A stretch of DNA of 64,000 nucleotides from Mycolicibacterium sp. ND9-15 (GTDB lineage: Bacteria; Actinomycetota; Actinomycetes; Mycobacteriales; Mycobacteriaceae): positions 1,897,501 to 1,961,500 of the forward strand of contig NZ_CP142362.1 in NCBI RefSeq assembly GCF_035918395.1. Direction: 5' to 3'. Below, piece by piece: positions 52,932-61,924 of the stretch. The translations under genes were made by a program, and so were the position numbers. The number at the start of each line of letters is the position of its first letter. Positions within the stretch are counted from its first letter, which is position 1. A model generated the notes under the pieces. The model saw only the letters and a list, made by a program, of their open reading frames with translations, made no database searches and was not told the origin of the DNA.

Positions 52932-55559
52932 TCACCGAGCTCCGGCGGCGGGGTGACTGAACCTGGCGGCGCGGCGGTGGATGCGATGCGTGGTGCCGCG
53001 AGTCCGGTACGGCGCCCCGAAGAGTCTGATCGGTTCGGCGTAGAACAACTTCTTGGCCAGTTCGACCAGCACCAGATAGGTGACGACGAATATGGCCAGC
53101 ACCGCGTAGAACTGCCACGGCAGCGGCGTGAACCCCAACGGGCGAGCCAGCGGCGAGATCGTGAGCACGACGCCCAGCCCAGCCACGACCAGGCTGGTTG
53201 TCGTCACAAGCCCACCGGGCCGGCTGCGGAAGAACGGCACCTTGCGGGTCCGGATCGCGAAGATGATCAACGTCTGAGTGGCAAGGGATTCCACGAACCA
53301 GCCCGTGCGGAACTGGACGACGCCCGCCTGCAGGACGCCCAGCATCAGTCCGAAGGTCAGGAAATCGAAGAAGGAGCTGATCGGGCCGAAGACAAGCATG
53401 AACCGACGGATGAAGGAGACGTTCCAATGTGACGGCGCATGCAGTTGTTCATCGTCTACGCGGTCAGTGGGGATGGCCAGCTGCGAGCTGTCGTAGAGCA
53501 GGTTGTTGAGCAGGATCTGACTGGGCAGCATCGGCAAGAACGGCAGCAGGGCCGAGGCCGCGGCCGCGCTGAACATATTGCCGAAGTTGCTCGACGTGCC
53601 CATCAAGACATATTTGATGGTGTTGGCGAAGATCCGACGGCCCGCGGCGACACCGGTGGCGAGCACCCCCAGATCTTTTTCCATCAGAACCACGTCGGCC
53701 GCGTCCTTGGCGACGTCCGTGGCGCTGTCCACTGAGATGCCGACATCGGCAGCGTGCAGGGCCAGCGCGTCGTTGACTCCGTCGCCGAGAAAGCCGACCG
53801 AGCGTCCGGTGCGGCGTACCGAGGCGATGAGTCGCGCCTTCTGCTCGGGCGAGATGCGAGCGAAGATGCTGTGGTCCTGCGCAGCCCGAGCGAACTCGGC
53901 GTCGTCAAGTGGTTCCAGCTGGGAGCCCGTGATCGTGCCCTTGGAGGCCAAACCCAGCTCTTCACAGACCTTTTCGGCCACTCGAGGATTGTCACCCGTC
54001 GCGACCTTGACCTCGATACCCAGTGCTGCCAGCTGAGCCAGCGACTCCCGGGCGGCGGCTTTGGGTTCGTCAGCGAAGACCAGGAAACCGGCCAACACCA
54101 GGTCACACTCGTCGTCGATGGTGATCTCGGCCAGTCCGGGTGCGGCCTTGCTCGCCACGGCCACCACCCGGCGTCCGGCGGCGAACAACGCTGCCAGGGT
54201 GCGGTCGGCTTCCGGAGGCGTTGTCCGGCAGCGCGCCAACACTTGTTCGGGCGCGCCCTTGACCACCAGCAGGCGTTTGCCGCCGTCATCGACCAGAGTC
54301 GATGCCGCCCTGCGATCATGGTCGAACGGCAACGTCGCCAACTGCACCGCGGCGCGCACGTATTGCGCGGCAAGTGGCGCTTCCCACAGCGCCGCATCGA
54401 GCGGATTGGCGCTGGCCCCGCCCGATGCCGGATCCACGTCGGTCGCCAGGAGCCCGAGTCGCAGAACCGAATCACTGTGCGCGCCCGCCGCGTCGACCGT
54501 GTCGACCAGGCTGATACGGCCTTCGGTCAAGGTTCCCGTCTTGTCGGTGATCAGAATGTCGATGTCGCCAAGGTCTTCGATGCAGACCAATCGCTTGACC
54601 AGTACCTTGAGCTTGGCCAGCTGGCGTGATCCGGTCGCCAGGCTGGTGCTGACCACGGCCGGCAGCAGTTGCGGGGTGATACCGACGGCAATCGCCAGCG
54701 AGAACAGCACGGAGTCGATCACCGGTTTGTGCAGCAGAAGGTTGCTGATCAAGATCAGAAACGTCAGTGCGACCGCTACCTGCAGCAGCAGGTACGAGAA
54801 CCGGCGTAGCCCGACCTGGAACTCCGTTTCGGGTTGACGTTCCCCCAGACCACCCGCGATTCGGCCGAATTCGGCATCGCCGCCAGTGGCGTACACCACC
54901 CCGGTTCCCTCGCCGGCGCTGACGATCGTGCCCATATATGCCACATCGGCGCATTCGGTCACCACCGTGCCGGCTGGCACCGGCCGCGGCGACTTCTGCG
55001 AGCCGGTCGACTCGCCGGTCAGGATGCTTTCGTTGCATTCCAGTCCACTGGTGTCGATCAGGCGCACGTCGGCGGGCACAGCTTCACCCAGCGACAGCCG
55101 AATCACGTCCCCAGGAACTATATGGGTGACGTCAAGCCGAACGAACTGACCGTCGCGGCACACCAAGGCCGTGTGACGCATTTGTGAATGCATTGCGGCA
55201 GAGGCTTTTTCAGCACGGTACTCATTGACGAAGCCGAGTCCGACGCTGACCGTCAGGATTGTGCCGATGATGATCGCCTGCGTGCTGTCGCCCAGGAAGA
55301 ACGACACGACGGCGGTGCCTGCCAAGAGGATCAGCACCGCGTTGCGCAACTGACGCCCGAGCACCGCCAGTGCATTGACGTGATGGGTGCGAATGGCGTT
55401 CGGGCCGTGGTGCTCCAACCGCGCGCTTGCTTCCGCATGCGACAAGCCGTCCGCCGACGTATGCAACCAGCCCAACACTGTGTCGGCTTCAGCGGCAGCC
55501 ACCTGCTCCGCGGTGAGCGCAGGACTCCGCTCCTGACCCGCCTTCGAGGTCACCGCCAC
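52932..55559 (-). CDS. mgtA: MgtA-type P-type ATPase
   Basis: An 875-residue P-type ATPase of the MgtA/MgtB (P3B) group, expected to import magnesium. ESILTGES is the actuator loop, ILITDKTGTLTEGRI the phosphorylated Asp, and GVNDALALHAADVGISVDSATDVAKDAAD the hinge. ILLNNLLYDSSQLAIPTD in the C-terminal membrane part is characteristic of MgtA rather than calcium pumps. About ten helices are present. A DosR-like box lies 78 bases upstream. It is on the same strand as dnaK but 186 bases away, with dnaK's own promoter between. Confidence 0.9.
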   Translation of the reverse strand: MAVTSKAGQERSPALTAEQVAAAEADTVLGWLHTSADGLSHAEASARLEHHGPNAIRTHHVNALAVLGRQLRNAVLILLAGTAVVSFFLGDSTQAIIIGTILTVSVGLGFVNEYRAEKASAAMHSQMRHTALVCRDGQFVRLDVTHIVPGDVIRLSLGEAVPADVRLIDTSGLECNESILTGESTGSQKSPRPVPAGTVVTECADVAYMGTIVSAGEGTGVVYATGGDAEFGRIAGGLGERQPETEFQVGLRRFSYLLLQVAVALTFLILISNLLLHKPVIDSVLFSLAIAVGITPQLLPAVVSTSLATGSRQLAKLKVLVKRLVCIEDLGDIDILITDKTGTLTEGRISLVDTVDAAGAHSDSVLRLGLLATDVDPASGGASANPLDAALWEAPLAAQYVRAAVQLATLPFDHDRRAASTLVDDGGKRLLVVKGAPEQVLARCRTTPPEADRTLAALFAAGRRVVAVASKAAPGLAEITIDDECDLVLAGFLVFADEPKAAARESLAQLAALGIEVKVATGDNPRVAEKVCEELGLASKGTITGSQLEPLDDAEFARAAQDHSIFARISPEQKARLIASVRRTGRSVGFLGDGVNDALALHAADVGISVDSATDVAKDAADVVLMEKDLGVLATGVAAGRRIFANTIKYVLMGTSSNFGNMFSAAAASALLPFLPMLPSQILLNNLLYDSSQLAIPTDRVDDEQLHAPSHWNVSFIRRFMLVFGPISSFFDFLTFGLMLGVLQAGVVQFRTGWFVESLATQTLIIFAIRTRKVPFFRSRPGGLVTTTSLVVAGLGVVLTISPLARPLGFTPLPWQFYAVLAIFVVTYLVLVELAKKLFYAEPIRLFGAPYRTRGTTHRIHRRAARFSHPAAGAR

Positions 55560-55636
55560 GGCACCGCCTCCGAAATCTTACGACCGGTCGCAGATCTCAC
55601 GCCGACATCGTGCGCGACAGGGATAGCCGGGGCATA

Positions 55637-55650
55637 GGGCGAAAAGGCCC
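55637..55650 (-). promoter_or_regulatory. DosR-like box before mgtA
   Basis: On the minus strand the sequence is TTGGGGCCTTTTCGCCCTA. Its 14-base core GGGCCTTTTCGCCC departs from GGGACTTNNGNCCC at two positions. It is 78 bases upstream of mgtA. Confidence 0.6.
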
Positions 55651-55666
55651 CAAATTCACCGGGACA

Positions 55667-58039
55667 CTAAATCAGGTCGTTGGCGGTGAGCCACCGCATC
55701 ACCGCCCAACCCACCAACACAGGCAGCCAACAGGTGAGTATCCGGTACAGCAGCACGGACGGAACGGCCACCGCCGCAGGCATTCCGAAGGCCGCGAGCC
55801 CGCCGATCAGCGCGGCCTCGACCGCGCCGACGCCGCCCGGTGTCGGTGCGGCTGATGCGAGGGTGCCGCCGATCATCGTGACGACGGTGACGGTTACGAA
55901 GGTGGCGCCGCCGCCGACCGCCTCGATACTGGCCCAGAGCGCCAAAGCGCCACCGAGTGTCGTTGCCGCACAGCCGAGCACGATGATCGCAAGCCGTCTG
56001 GGTTCTCGAGCCAGTGCGAGCAGATCACCGATGACGGCGGTCAGCCGTGGGCGCACCGCCGTGCCGAGCCAGCGCCGCAGCCTCGGAACGGCCATGAGCA
56101 CGCCGATGACGCCGAGTAGCAAGCCTGCGATCAGAAAGAGCACGGCGGCCCTGGGAACGAAGTGCGCCAAGTCCGCCGACGTGCCGGCCACGACGCTGAA
56201 GAAGGTCAGCAGCCCGATGTGGGTGACCACCTGTGCCGCTTGTTGCAGGGCCACCGCCGCGGTGGCGTGCACCGCGCTGAGGCCGCCGTTCTTCTGCAGA
56301 AAACGCGCACTCAGCGCCAGCCCGCCCACGCCGGCCGGGGTCGTGATCGCCGCGAACGTATCGGCGGCCTGCAGGACTGCCAGACGCCAGAAGCGCACCG
56401 CTTTTGAAGCGCATGCCCACAGCGCCGCCGCGGCACCGACATACGTCAAGAGCGACGCCGCGAGCCCGAACGAGGCCCACCACCAGTTCACCGTCTTCAA
56501 CTCGCTGAAGAACGTCGGCAGTGCGCTGATGAACGGGTACGCGACGTAGACGAACGCGATCAGCAGCACCAGCTGGATGACCTGGCTCCGGGAGAATCGG
56601 GTGATCGTCAGCGGTGGAATCCGCGGCACGCCCGTCTGGCGCATCACCTCGTTGCGGACCGCGGACGTCGTGGCGTCGAAGTCGACGACAGCCTGGCGGA
56701 TTCGCCTCGGCAACGCGAACTGGGTCAGTCGTCCCGAGGCCGCCAGCACCGCGTCCTTGCCGAATGCGGCGAGCGCCGCCCCGACCGTTGACTGCGCATC
56801 CCCCAGTTTGCTTGTGGTGAGCAGGAGTTGGGCTATATCCGACTGGAATTGCGCGTCGGTCGAGCCGAGCTCGGCGTGATGGAGACCACCGAAGCGGGCG
56901 GAACCGCCTTCGAGCGTGATCTCACTGGCACGTAAGTCGCCGTGGGATATCTCTCGGCGGTGCAACACATCGAGCGCTTCCCACACCGCAGTCACCGCAG
57001 ACGTCCCCGAGGCTTCGGTGATGGGGGTGCCGGCGGCGGACGTGTGCGCGTACATCATCCACCCTCGCTGGAGCGGGGCAAATGCCATCGTGTGGATATT
57101 CGCAACACCGGCAGCCGCGACGGCGATGGTCATCAGTGCGCGATGTTCGACGACACGGTGCAGGGAGGCTTGCAGCGGTGAGGTTTCGTCGGCACGAAAC
57201 CGCAGCGATCGCCACACGTGCCGCAGCGCTCCCCCGCTACTTTGATTGGGTCCGTACATCTCGACAATGGCCAGCGGAATTGGTCCATCAGATTTCGTCG
57301 CGAGAACCAATGGACCGGGGCCGGCGTGCCGCAGCACGGTCAGTCCAGTCACGAGGAATCCGCGTTTCGCCATCGCCTGGACGGCCTCCTCCAGAGGAAC
57401 CACGAGCGCGGGCGTTCCGACCACCAGGACGGCCAGTGCTCCGACCAACCACCCGACAGCGAGGCCCAGCAAAGACTCCGCCGGCACCACAGCGCTGACG
57501 GCAAGATGCACCGGCCCGAACGCCAGAAGCAAGGCCCACCCGAACCGCCCCCAGCGTCCGGACAGCCAGGGCCCCGAGACCGTCAAGACCGCGGTGACCA
57601 TCGCGATCCACCGCGGATCATCGAGGAATTGCGGCACCACAGTGCCGAACCCGTCGAGGCGCCGGCGCGGCCCGGAGTAGCCCGTTCCCCCGAACGACAG
57701 CGCGAGTACGGCGATGAGCCCCGCACTCGCACAGGCCGCAAGGATCTTCCAGCGACACGCGACAAGGAGGTTGACCAGGATCGCTAGCGGCAAGGCCAGT
57801 ACAGCGCCGCCGTACACCAGGTATAGACGCACAGACCAGTCGGGCGTCTGCACCCCCACAATGTCCGATATGGAGCGCTCGAGGCCGGCCATCGAACCGT
57901 CTGGAATCACCGCGGAACCCGTGACAACCGTCGCCAGGATCAACGTCGCCACCACGAGCCGGAGCATGTCGTTGCTTCGTCTGATCCGCGGCTGGACCAA
58001 GCTGCCCGACACGGCGACCTCGCGCCCGTCAACTCGCAT
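55667..58039 (-). CDS. Kinase-like domain fused to an LPG-synthase-type flippase domain
   Basis: A 790-residue membrane protein. The N-terminus has about seven helices (to about 220). A cytoplasmic kinase-like middle (about 240-440) carries ISHGDLRASEITLEGG, resembling the HGDL catalytic loop of aminoglycoside-phosphotransferase/ABC1 kinases, but the following metal motif reads ARFGGLHH without the Asp. The C-terminal 300 residues match the LPG_synthase_TM (UPF0104) flippase-like domain (TPAGVGGLALSARFL, PTPGGVGAVEAALIGGL). It probably handles a lipid or glycolipid. It shares a DosR-like box with the divergent P-type ATPase. Confidence 0.85.
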   Translation of the reverse strand: MRVDGREVAVSGSLVQPRIRRSNDMLRLVVATLILATVVTGSAVIPDGSMAGLERSISDIVGVQTPDWSVRLYLVYGGAVLALPLAILVNLLVACRWKILAACASAGLIAVLALSFGGTGYSGPRRRLDGFGTVVPQFLDDPRWIAMVTAVLTVSGPWLSGRWGRFGWALLLAFGPVHLAVSAVVPAESLLGLAVGWLVGALAVLVVGTPALVVPLEEAVQAMAKRGFLVTGLTVLRHAGPGPLVLATKSDGPIPLAIVEMYGPNQSSGGALRHVWRSLRFRADETSPLQASLHRVVEHRALMTIAVAAAGVANIHTMAFAPLQRGWMMYAHTSAAGTPITEASGTSAVTAVWEALDVLHRREISHGDLRASEITLEGGSARFGGLHHAELGSTDAQFQSDIAQLLLTTSKLGDAQSTVGAALAAFGKDAVLAASGRLTQFALPRRIRQAVVDFDATTSAVRNEVMRQTGVPRIPPLTITRFSRSQVIQLVLLIAFVYVAYPFISALPTFFSELKTVNWWWASFGLAASLLTYVGAAAALWACASKAVRFWRLAVLQAADTFAAITTPAGVGGLALSARFLQKNGGLSAVHATAAVALQQAAQVVTHIGLLTFFSVVAGTSADLAHFVPRAAVLFLIAGLLLGVIGVLMAVPRLRRWLGTAVRPRLTAVIGDLLALAREPRRLAIIVLGCAATTLGGALALWASIEAVGGGATFVTVTVVTMIGGTLASAAPTPGGVGAVEAALIGGLAAFGMPAAVAVPSVLLYRILTCWLPVLVGWAVMRWLTANDLI

Positions 58040-58115
58040 GTCTGAACGGCCCGCTCACTGAGTTCCTCCAAGCCACGGCACCTTCGAGGTTCGACGGCCG
58101 GGCGCCAGGGCCATA

Positions 58116-58129
58116 GGGCCTTTTGGCCC
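58116..58129. promoter_or_regulatory. DosR-like box in a divergent promoter
   Basis: GGGCCTTTTGGCCC departs from the core GGGACTTNNGNCCC at one position (C for A). An adjoining AGGGCCATAGGGCC at 58107-58120 may be a second, overlapping site. It lies about 70 bases from each of the two divergent starts. Confidence 0.7.
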
Positions 58130-58197
58130 GGGTCCGTCGGGACTTTCACCGCAAAGGTGGCCGAAGCCGCTATACCACGACGGTCCATACGAGCACC

Positions 58198-60576
58198 ATG
58201 GTTACCGTGGGACAAGAGTCTGCGGGCGACGCACGTTGGCGATCGCTGCGCGAACCGCTCCTGGTGATAGTGACCGTTGCCGCGTTGGCGGTCGGCGGCG
58301 TGCTGTGGCTGATCGGACAGCGCGGGGCGGCCGACGTCTGCTGGATCGCGGGCGCCGCCGCCGCCGTGGTTCCCGCGGTGCTGTGGGTGGTCTCGGCGCT
58401 GCGACAGGGACGCGCCGGTGTCGATGTGATCGCGGTGCTGTCGTTGACGGGCACTCTGCTCGTCGGCGAGTATCTCGCCGGCGCGCTGATCGCGGTGATG
58501 CTGGCGGGCGGGCGAGCCCTCGAAGCCGCCGCGGCGCGTCGCGCCTCCCGTGATCTGCGCGCGCTGCTCGAGGGTGCTCCGCGGTTCGCACGGCGGCGGG
58601 TCGGCGCGGAGGTCGGCGTCATCCCGATCACCGAGGTCGCGGTCGGCGACCTCTTGGTGGTCGGCCCGGGCGAGACCGTGCCCGTCGACGGACGCGTCGC
58701 CGACGCATTGGCGGTACTGGACGAATCCGTCCTCACCGGTGAATCCATCCAGGTGGAACGTCGCTTCGGCGAGCCGGTTCGCAGCGGCGTGGTCAACGCC
58801 GGCAGTTCGTTCGAGCTTCGTGCGACAGCGACGGCGGAGGACAGCACCTATGCGGGCATCGTGCGCCTGGCCCAAGAAGCGCGCGCGGAGAGCGCGCCGA
58901 TCGTGCGGTTGGCCGACCGGTACGCGGCATGGTTCCTGCCGTTGACGCTCCTCGTCGCCGGCGGCGCCTGGTTGGCGACCGGGTCGGCGGTGCGGGCGGT
59001 CGCCGTCTTGGTGGTGGCCACCCCCTGTCCACTGCTACTCGCGGCGCCGGTGGCGATCGTCTCGGGCTTGTCGCGCGCGTCCCGCCACGGCGTGGTGATC
59101 CGCAGTGGCGGCGCGCTCGAGTCGCTGGGAAGTGCGACCACCTTGGTCTTGGACAAAACCGGCACACTGACGATGGGCCGCCCCGTCGTGGTGGGCGTGC
59201 TGACCGCACCTGGCCAAGACGCCGAGGAGGTGCTCCGGTTGGCGGCATCGGTGGACCAGATGTCGCCGCACGTGCTGGCCGAAGCGATCGTCACCGAAGC
59301 GATGACCCGCGGCCTGAAGCCCTCGCTGCCAACGGAAGTGGCGGAACAGGCCGGCCGCGGCGTCACCGGCACCGTCGACGGTCGTCACATCCAGGTGGGG
59401 AAGCTGTCAAGTGAGCTCGGTGACGCCGATTGGGCCCGAGCAGCGGTGAACCGGGCGAGCCTCGATTCGGCGGCGATCGCGTGGGTCTGCATCGACGGCG
59501 AGCCCGCCGGAGCGGTGTTGCTGCGGGATCCGTTGCGCCGCCATGCCCCTCGCACGGTGCGCCGACTGCGGTCGGCTGGGCTGAACCGCCTGGTGATGCT
59601 GACCGGCGACCGCGCCGAACCCGCACGCGAAGTCGCCACCGTGCTCGGACTGGACGAGGTCTACGCCCACCAGACCCCGGCCGACAAGGTCGCCGCCGTG
59701 CAAGATGAGAAACGACGGGCCGTCACCGTGATGGTGGGCGACGGCATCAATGATGCACCGGCGCTGGCGGCCGCGACGGTCGGTGTCGCGATGGGCGCCC
59801 GTGGCGCGACCGCGTCTTCGGAGGCCGCCGACATCGTATTGACCACGGACCGTCTCGATCGGCTCGCCGACGCAATGGACATCGCCAGGTGGTCGCGTCG
59901 GATCGCCGTGCAGAGTGCGGTGGTCGGCATGGCACTGTCGTTGGCGGCCATGGTGATCGCCGCCTTGGGCTGGCTGCCTCCGGCCGCTGGCGCGCTGCTG
60001 CAGGAGGGCATCGACGTGGCCGTCATCCTCAACGCACTGCGGGCACTGCGCGGCAACCCCGACGTCGAGGTCGAGCTGCCGGCCGAGACTGAGGACATGT
60101 TGCGGCGGTTCGCGGCCGAACACGACGAACTGCGCGACACCGTCGACCTCCTGCGCGACGCAGCAGACCAATTGGTCGCAGGGGCAGACCCGACCGCCAT
60201 GGAGGCGGTGATGCGTGCGAATACGTTTCTCGAAGACCGGATCCTGCCGCATGAGGAGGCCGAGGAATTCGGGCTCTACCCCGCGCTGGCCAGTCCGCTC
60301 GGGAGTGGTGAAGCCACGGCGACCATGAGCAGGACGCACGCTGAGATTCGCCGGCTGTCCGACCGAATCGGCGCCCATGTCGAACTCGCCCGGGCCGGCA
60401 ACGGCATACAACCCGAACAGCGCGATGACCTCCTTGCGTGCCTGTACGGCCTGCACGCCGTATTGCGGCTGCACTTTCTGCAGGAAGAGGAGAACTACTT
60501 CACGCTCGCCGAGGACGGACTTGCGACGGCTGCAGCAGAAGATGATAGCGAGAACCGTTGCGGATCAGGCGAATGA
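58198..60576 (+). CDS. P1B-5-type metal ATPase with C-terminal haemerythrin domain
   Basis: A 792-residue heavy-metal P-type ATPase. There is no N-terminal metal-binding domain. TGES is at 180-183, TPCPLL at 275-280, the phosphorylation site DKTGT at 319-323 and GDGINDAP at 515-522. LQEGIDVAVILNALR is in the last membrane region. Residues about 634-770 form a haemerythrin-like domain with His642, His685, His714, His753, His759 and nearby Glu ligands. This is the layout of P1B-5 pumps, linked to nickel and iron. The soluble-domain HP dipeptide is PHVL (His358-Val). ATG 58198 is preferred; a TTG at 58123 lies inside the DosR-like box. Confidence 0.92.
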   Translation: MVTVGQESAGDARWRSLREPLLVIVTVAALAVGGVLWLIGQRGAADVCWIAGAAAAVVPAVLWVVSALRQGRAGVDVIAVLSLTGTLLVGEYLAGALIAVMLAGGRALEAAAARRASRDLRALLEGAPRFARRRVGAEVGVIPITEVAVGDLLVVGPGETVPVDGRVADALAVLDESVLTGESIQVERRFGEPVRSGVVNAGSSFELRATATAEDSTYAGIVRLAQEARAESAPIVRLADRYAAWFLPLTLLVAGGAWLATGSAVRAVAVLVVATPCPLLLAAPVAIVSGLSRASRHGVVIRSGGALESLGSATTLVLDKTGTLTMGRPVVVGVLTAPGQDAEEVLRLAASVDQMSPHVLAEAIVTEAMTRGLKPSLPTEVAEQAGRGVTGTVDGRHIQVGKLSSELGDADWARAAVNRASLDSAAIAWVCIDGEPAGAVLLRDPLRRHAPRTVRRLRSAGLNRLVMLTGDRAEPAREVATVLGLDEVYAHQTPADKVAAVQDEKRRAVTVMVGDGINDAPALAAATVGVAMGARGATASSEAADIVLTTDRLDRLADAMDIARWSRRIAVQSAVVGMALSLAAMVIAALGWLPPAAGALLQEGIDVAVILNALRALRGNPDVEVELPAETEDMLRRFAAEHDELRDTVDLLRDAADQLVAGADPTAMEAVMRANTFLEDRILPHEEAEEFGLYPALASPLGSGEATATMSRTHAEIRRLSDRIGAHVELARAGNGIQPEQRDDLLACLYGLHAVLRLHFLQEEENYFTLAEDGLATAAAEDDSENRCGSGE

Positions 60577-60698
60577 ACGGTTTGTCCCTCCGGGTCGGTT
60601 GGGATACATATCGGACCGCCGGTCAGGGGCGAGTCGGTATCGCCCGGCGGCCAGGAAAGTGCGCTATCGTCCAGCGTCGAATCGAACCGAGGAGCGCA

Positions 60699-61175
60699 GT
60701 GACCGTAATCGCAGGCTTGCCTGCGCATGTTCTGTTCATCCATTTCATGGTGGCCTTGGTGCCGCTCACGGCCGTGCTCGAAATGCTGTGCGCTGTCTGG
60801 CCGGCGGCGCGCCGACGGCTTGTCTGGCTCGTCCTGACCCTCGCCGTCGTCACCCTGGTGCTGACACCGCTGACCGTCGAGGCGGGCCAGTGGCTGTACG
60901 ACCGCGAAGAGAACCCCGGAGAGATCCTGCAGACGCACGCCGAGCGTGGTGAATGGATGATCTACTTCTCGGTCGCGATGGCTCTCGTTGCCGTCGCACT
61001 GGCGGTCCTCCCCAGGTTCGATGGACGGTCTGATCGGCGCCGCACGGTGGTCCGCGTTGCGACGATGTTGATAGCCCTCGTGGTCGGCATCTCGTCGATC
61101 GTCACGGTGGTGCGCATCGGTGATTCAGGCGCACGGGCGGTATGGGGCGATGAGCTGACCGAAGCCGACAGCTGA
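60699..61175 (+). CDS. DUF2231-like four-helix membrane protein
   Basis: A 158-residue membrane protein with four helices. LPAHVLFIHFMVALVPLTAV is the DUF2231 signature (His-x5-His before the first helix). His residues near the membrane face could bind haem, but that is speculation. GTG 60699 follows GAGGAGCGC closely, and the upstream extension is rejected. It is 122 bases after the ATPase, possibly in the same transcript. Function unknown. Confidence 0.8.
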   Translation: MTVIAGLPAHVLFIHFMVALVPLTAVLEMLCAVWPAARRRLVWLVLTLAVVTLVLTPLTVEAGQWLYDREENPGEILQTHAERGEWMIYFSVAMALVAVALAVLPRFDGRSDRRRTVVRVATMLIALVVGISSIVTVVRIGDSGARAVWGDELTEADS

Positions 61176-61204
61176 CTGTCAACACACTCTGGCCCCGTAC
61201 TTCG

Positions 61205-61218
61205 AGGCCATTCGGCCC
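61205..61218 (+). promoter_or_regulatory. DosR-like box before the DUF5709 gene
   Basis: TTCGAGGCCATTCGGCCCTA. The core AGGCCATTCGGCCC differs from GGGACTTNNGNCCC at three positions, all in the left half. It lies 36 bases before the ATG. Confidence 0.5.
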
Positions 61219-61254
61219 TATGTGCCGGCCGGACCCCGCATCCAAAATCGTGAC

Positions 61255-61725
61255 ATGACCAGCTCATACGGGACGGGCCCGGCGTCGGGCCAGTACGACG
61301 AGGACGACGAGAACCAGCTTTCGTCCGAGGACACCCTTATCGACCGCGGCACCGACGACCTCCTCGACGAGGGCTATTCCCCGCCCGAGCGTCCCTGGGG
61401 GCGAGGCGCTTTCGGCCCGTCCGAGAGCATGGACCAACTCCTTGCAGAGGAAGAGCCAGATCCAATCTCGAGGCTGAATGTGTTGCTGGACGACGCCGAG
61501 CAGCAGCGCTCCGATGCTGCCGAGCGCGAGGCGGAGTTTCCCCGGCATGATGAGGTCGGTCGCACGCGGGCAGGCCGGCTGCTCGCACCCGACATGGGCT
61601 TCGGCGAAGACGACGAAGCGGAACTGATCGCCGACGATGTCGGTATCAGCGGCGGTGCCGCTTCTGCAGAGGAAGCCGCGATGCACATCATCGAAGACGA
61701 GGAAGAAGACGAACTCACCGACTGA
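61255..61725 (+). CDS. DUF5709 acidic protein
   Basis: A 156-residue, very acidic, probably disordered protein. EDTLIDRGTDDLLDEGYSPPERPWG is the DUF5709 hallmark and AEREAEFPRHDEVGRTRAGRLLAPD its central block. ATG 61255 is taken rather than the upstream GTG at 61222, which lies at the DosR-like box. Members are widespread in actinobacteria, several linked to stress or dormancy regulons. Biochemical function unknown. Confidence 0.88.
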   Translation: MTSSYGTGPASGQYDEDDENQLSSEDTLIDRGTDDLLDEGYSPPERPWGRGAFGPSESMDQLLAEEEPDPISRLNVLLDDAEQQRSDAAEREAEFPRHDEVGRTRAGRLLAPDMGFGEDDEAELIADDVGISGGAASAEEAAMHIIEDEEEDELTD

Positions 61726-61866
61726 GCGGACCCTCGTCACTCCCTACCTCGCTCAGGCGGTGACCCGTCGGGGCGCGCAGACGGCAAGGTGGCGGGTCAT
61801 GTCTCTCCCTTACCTCTGCGGTTTGCCTTCTGCGCCGAACCTAAGACCGCGGGTCCGACGAACCTG

Positions 61867-61880
61867 GGGCCGTTCGGCCC
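61867..61880 (+). promoter_or_regulatory. DosR-like box before the haemerythrin gene
   Basis: GGGCCGTTCGGCCC followed by T departs from GGGACTTNNGNCCCT at two positions. It is 45 bases upstream of the haemerythrin start. Confidence 0.6.
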
Positions 61881-61924
61881 TTCAACCGATTGCCGGAGCC
61901 CTGGAGCGGGTAGCGTCGAGAGTG

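Noticed and set aside
58123..58197. TTG start extending the P1B-5 ATPase by 25 residues
   Set aside because: The extension is basic, lies on the DosR-like box and has no ribosome site. ATG 58198 fits better.
60579..60593. Possible fifth DosR-like site before the DUF2231-like gene
   Set aside because: Only the right half (TTTGTCCCT) fits; the left half has at least four mismatches. Not distinguishable from chance by eye.
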